Shown here piece after piece: positions 62,287 through 64,000 of a stretch of 64,000 nucleotides of DNA. The translations under genes were made by a program, and so were the position numbers. Under the pieces are notes generated by a model that was not told the origin of the DNA, did no database searches, and was given only the letters and a program-made list of their open reading frames with translations. Origin of the DNA: AWTP1-9 sp035703165 (GTDB lineage: Bacteria; Bacteroidota; Bacteroidia; Chitinophagales; Chitinophagaceae); the NCBI GenBank assembly GCA_035703165.1, contig DASSYR010000061.1, positions 18,274-82,273 of the forward strand, in the 5' to 3' direction. Numbering within the stretch: position 1 is the first letter of the stretch; every line of letters begins with the position of its first letter.

Positions 62287-63458
62287 TTATATAAAAAGGC
62301 TTCAAGTTTTTTAAAATTATTTACTTGGGTATTTAACAAAGTACTTGCTTGAGTTGGTTGTAAAATACCACCACGAAATGCATCCATCACAACTCTAGTA
62401 AAAAGGTGCCCGTTTTTATTTGCTAATAACATATAATAATTTGGACCACCATCTTTTTTTTCTTTGATTTTTAACCTCTTTTCTTCTTCTTTAATTAAGA
62501 ATTCTTGAAAATCATGGTCAGCTTCTTTTTTTAATTTCTTATATCTGTCTGGTGTAATGATCTCAAGAGAATATGCTTTAAAAAGAAGTGCGAAACTGCT
62601 AATGCCAATTTTTTTTGCTGCCTTAAAAACATTCTTTGATGATTCAAAGACACTTTTTCTTAAATTTTTTATTAAAGAGTCTGGCATAAGAGCATTTGCT
62701 GCTACTTCATTGCAGAAGATTTCAACAGGGTGAAATTTATCTTTATGCTTTATTTCAGGTTCTACTTCATTCGAAATACCGGTAGCAGCAATCCAAATAT
62801 GAGCTAATTCATGAACTAATGTAAACAACTGTGGAGCATCCCAGTCATCAGAATTAATAAAAATAAAAGGTGCATATACATCAGAAATTACAAAACCCTG
62901 TAATTCTTCATTATCTAACTTAAGTTTGGCATGAATGAAGCTGGTGCGAGATATAAAAATGCCATTATGTTCTGCTTTCTCAATCCATTCCTTGATTGGA
63001 TAGTCAGTTAGATATTGTGCCGGATTAATTTTTAATGTATCTAATATATCCTTTGCTACAGATCTTGGGTCTGCTTTAAGGGTAAATCTCCCAACAAAGG
63101 GAATTTTAGGTTCATCAGCTTCCTGATACAAATTACTAATCCAAAACTGCTTTTGCTGAATTTCTCGTATGATGAAAGTAGAAGCAGTTCCCAGTTGTTT
63201 TGAATTTTTTCTACGAAAATCTTGTAATGGCTCAAAGTCTCTAGGTATATCTGATAAGAAAAATAAAGAAAAGGGTCTCCTATATGCTTTTGCTAAAATT
63301 TCAGCTTGTTTAATAGTTGGATAGCTTTCACCGATTTCCCATTCTATAATCCTTTCGGGCGAAACTGAAACTTTTGAAGCGGCAGTTTCAATAGACATTC
63401 TAGCTGACTCTCTTGCCCATTTTATGATTTTAGGTGTTATTACAGCCCGTTCAGACAT
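62283..63458 (-). CDS. HTH-XRE + ImmA/IrrE metallopeptidase antitoxin candidate
   Basis: A 391-residue protein. Residues 9-62 are a Cro/C1-type helix-turn-helix ('MSIETAASKVSVSPERIIEWEIGESYPTIKQAEILAKAY'); residues about 160-260 are an ImmA/IrrE domain with zinc-site HELAH (His216, Glu217, His220) and 'EIFCNEVAANALMP' carrying the third ligand. The C-terminal third (270-391) is helical and basic. Family knowledge: this fusion acts as antitoxin/autoregulator for DUF4411 PIN toxins. First gene of a two-gene operon, with repeated ATAAA/TTTAT half-sites directly upstream. Confidence 0.9.
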   Translation of the reverse strand: MSERAVITPKIIKWARESARMSIETAASKVSVSPERIIEWEIGESYPTIKQAEILAKAYRRPFSLFFLSDIPRDFEPLQDFRRKNSKQLGTASTFIIREIQQKQFWISNLYQEADEPKIPFVGRFTLKADPRSVAKDILDTLKINPAQYLTDYPIKEWIEKAEHNGIFISRTSFIHAKLKLDNEELQGFVISDVYAPFIFINSDDWDAPQLFTLVHELAHIWIAATGISNEVEPEIKHKDKFHPVEIFCNEVAANALMPDSLIKNLRKSVFESSKNVFKAAKKIGISSFALLFKAYSLEIITPDRYKKLKKEADHDFQEFLIKEEEKRLKIKEKKDGGPNYYMLLANKNGHLFTRVVMDAFRGGILQPTQASTLLNTQVNNFKKLEAFLYK

Positions 63459-63460
63459 CT

Positions 63461-63486
63461 ATAAATAATGTTTATGATTTGATAAA
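63461..63486. promoter_or_regulatory. Operator-like half-site cluster upstream of the HTH-ImmA gene
   Basis: ATAAA (63461-63465), TTTAT (63471-63475) and ATAAA (63482-63486) alternate in orientation, spaced 5 and 6 bases, starting 2 bases upstream of the ATG. A plausible autoregulatory site for the XRE-type protein. Confidence 0.4.
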
Positions 63487-63645
63487 ATTACGGGAAAATA
63501 GACAAGTTAAAACAATAAATAGTTATTTAAACCTCAAACAGCCTCAAATGCTAGCCTAAATGTTTCCAAGTGGCTATTGTCCGTTGTTATTTGTGGAGTT
63601 TGCCAAATAAAAGATATATTTTGTTTAACATATTAACCCTGTAGC

Positions 63646-64000
63646 CTATTTCAATCTTTCAAATCTTGCCTGGAAAAAACGAAGATATTTGGGTTCATAC
63701 ACCATCTTCAATCCTCTGATCTTATTTCTTCTTTCATATACTCTTGCTGTTGATTCGGCAATCACATCCATGTGTGCTTGTGTATATACACGACGTGGTA
63801 TAGTAAACCGGACCAATTCTAGTTTGGGATAATAATTTTCTCCATTGGCTTTTCTTCCTGCAGAAACAATTCCTCTCTCCATAGTTCTTACACCAGAGTC
63901 GAGATAAACTTCTGCTGCTAATGTTTGGGCAGGATATTCATCCTGTGGTATATGCGGTAAAAATTTCTTTGCGTCCACAAAAATTCCATGTCCGCCAATC
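63646..64000 (-). CDS. Tyrosine phenol-lyase / tryptophanase family, C-terminal part
   Basis: The frame is open to the right edge (the gene begins outside the window); 117 codons plus the stop are visible. 'IGGHGIFVDAKKFLPHIPQDEYPAQTLAAEVYLDSGVRTMERGIVSAGR' and 'YPKLELVRFTIPRRVYTQAHMDVIAE', closing with 'GLKMVYEPKYLRFFQARFERL', are the C-terminal small domain of beta-eliminating PLP lyases. The 'MERGIVSAGR' wording fits tyrosine phenol-lyase better than tryptophanase, but the PLP lysine and substrate-binding residues are outside the window. Confidence 0.85.
   Translation of the reverse strand, partial: IGGHGIFVDAKKFLPHIPQDEYPAQTLAAEVYLDSGVRTMERGIVSAGRKANGENYYPKLELVRFTIPRRVYTQAHMDVIAESTARVYERRNKIRGLKMVYEPKYLRFFQARFERLK

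Noticed and set aside
61783..63645. Toxin-antitoxin pair as part of a mobile element
   Set aside because: No integrase, transposase, direct repeats or composition break is visible around it.

Overview
The window is a low-GC chromosomal segment of a member of the Bacteroidota, most likely the Chitinophagales/Chitinophagaceae (inference). Three things support this: a SusC/SusD pair, several Bacteroidota-typical families (DUF4294, DUF2851, SusD_2, DUF4397, HU-type domain fused to a SPOR-like domain, LytTR regulators, bacillithiol deacetylase), and repeated TAnnTTTG -7 promoter elements 7-33 bases upstream of start codons. It holds about 58 protein genes and one tRNA-Leu(GAG). Both ends cut genes: a LytTR response regulator on the left and a tyrosine phenol-lyase/tryptophanase family enzyme on the right. 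There is no prophage, IS element, rRNA or CRISPR array.

Layout. 1-3.1 kb: LytTR end, membrane fatty-acid desaturase, bshB1, DUF4294 protein. 3.3-9.9 kb: DeoR-type regulator followed by SusC, SusD and a DUF4397 lipoprotein, a nutrient-uptake locus without glycoside hydrolases, closed by a strong terminator. 9.9-18.8 kb: patatin-BamA-like protein, infC and thrS (without rpmI-rplT), a secreted protein of unknown function, an M28 peptidase and a DUF3347 protein. 18.8-27.9 kb: ABC-F ATPase, then a minus-strand ABC/HlyD/TolC export operon whose ABC subunit has altered nucleotide-binding motifs, then sdaA, an FKBP lipoprotein and a small membrane protein. 28-38.2 kb: HU-SPOR protein with YhhN, APC permease, lipB, RluA-type pseudouridine synthase, def, ruvX, UbiA-type prenyltransferase, SPOUT methyltransferase, lipA and a putative outer-membrane protein. 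38.3-45.9 kb: OsmC, then a long minus-strand run (fdx, iscX, kdsC, UbiA, Maf, DUF2851), an SRPBCC-GyrI protein, and a divergent pair DUF2520 / alpha-beta hydrolase.

46-55.3 kb: two lipoproteins (one a 950-residue Asp-box propeller), a GT2 glycosyltransferase, a histidine kinase, tRNA-Leu, a membrane-anchored LytTR regulator and a translationally coupled TraB-like/CPBP-like pair. That pair is preceded by a nested palindrome which contains its promoter and its start codon. 55.7-64 kb: nifJ (pyruvate:ferredoxin oxidoreductase) with an FNR-like box upstream, a QueD/PTPS protein, an overlapping operon of U32 peptidase-like protein, ferredoxin and FMN-barrel protein, and an HTH-ImmA/IrrE + DUF4411 (PIN-like) toxin-antitoxin-type pair with clustered half-sites before its first gene.

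Most of the window is housekeeping. The points most worth a second look are the degenerate ABC exporter, the nested palindrome at 53.5 kb, the FNR-like site before nifJ, the U32-ferredoxin coupling and the Asp-box lipoprotein with a novel-looking C-terminal module. No clearly new defence or mobile system is visible.
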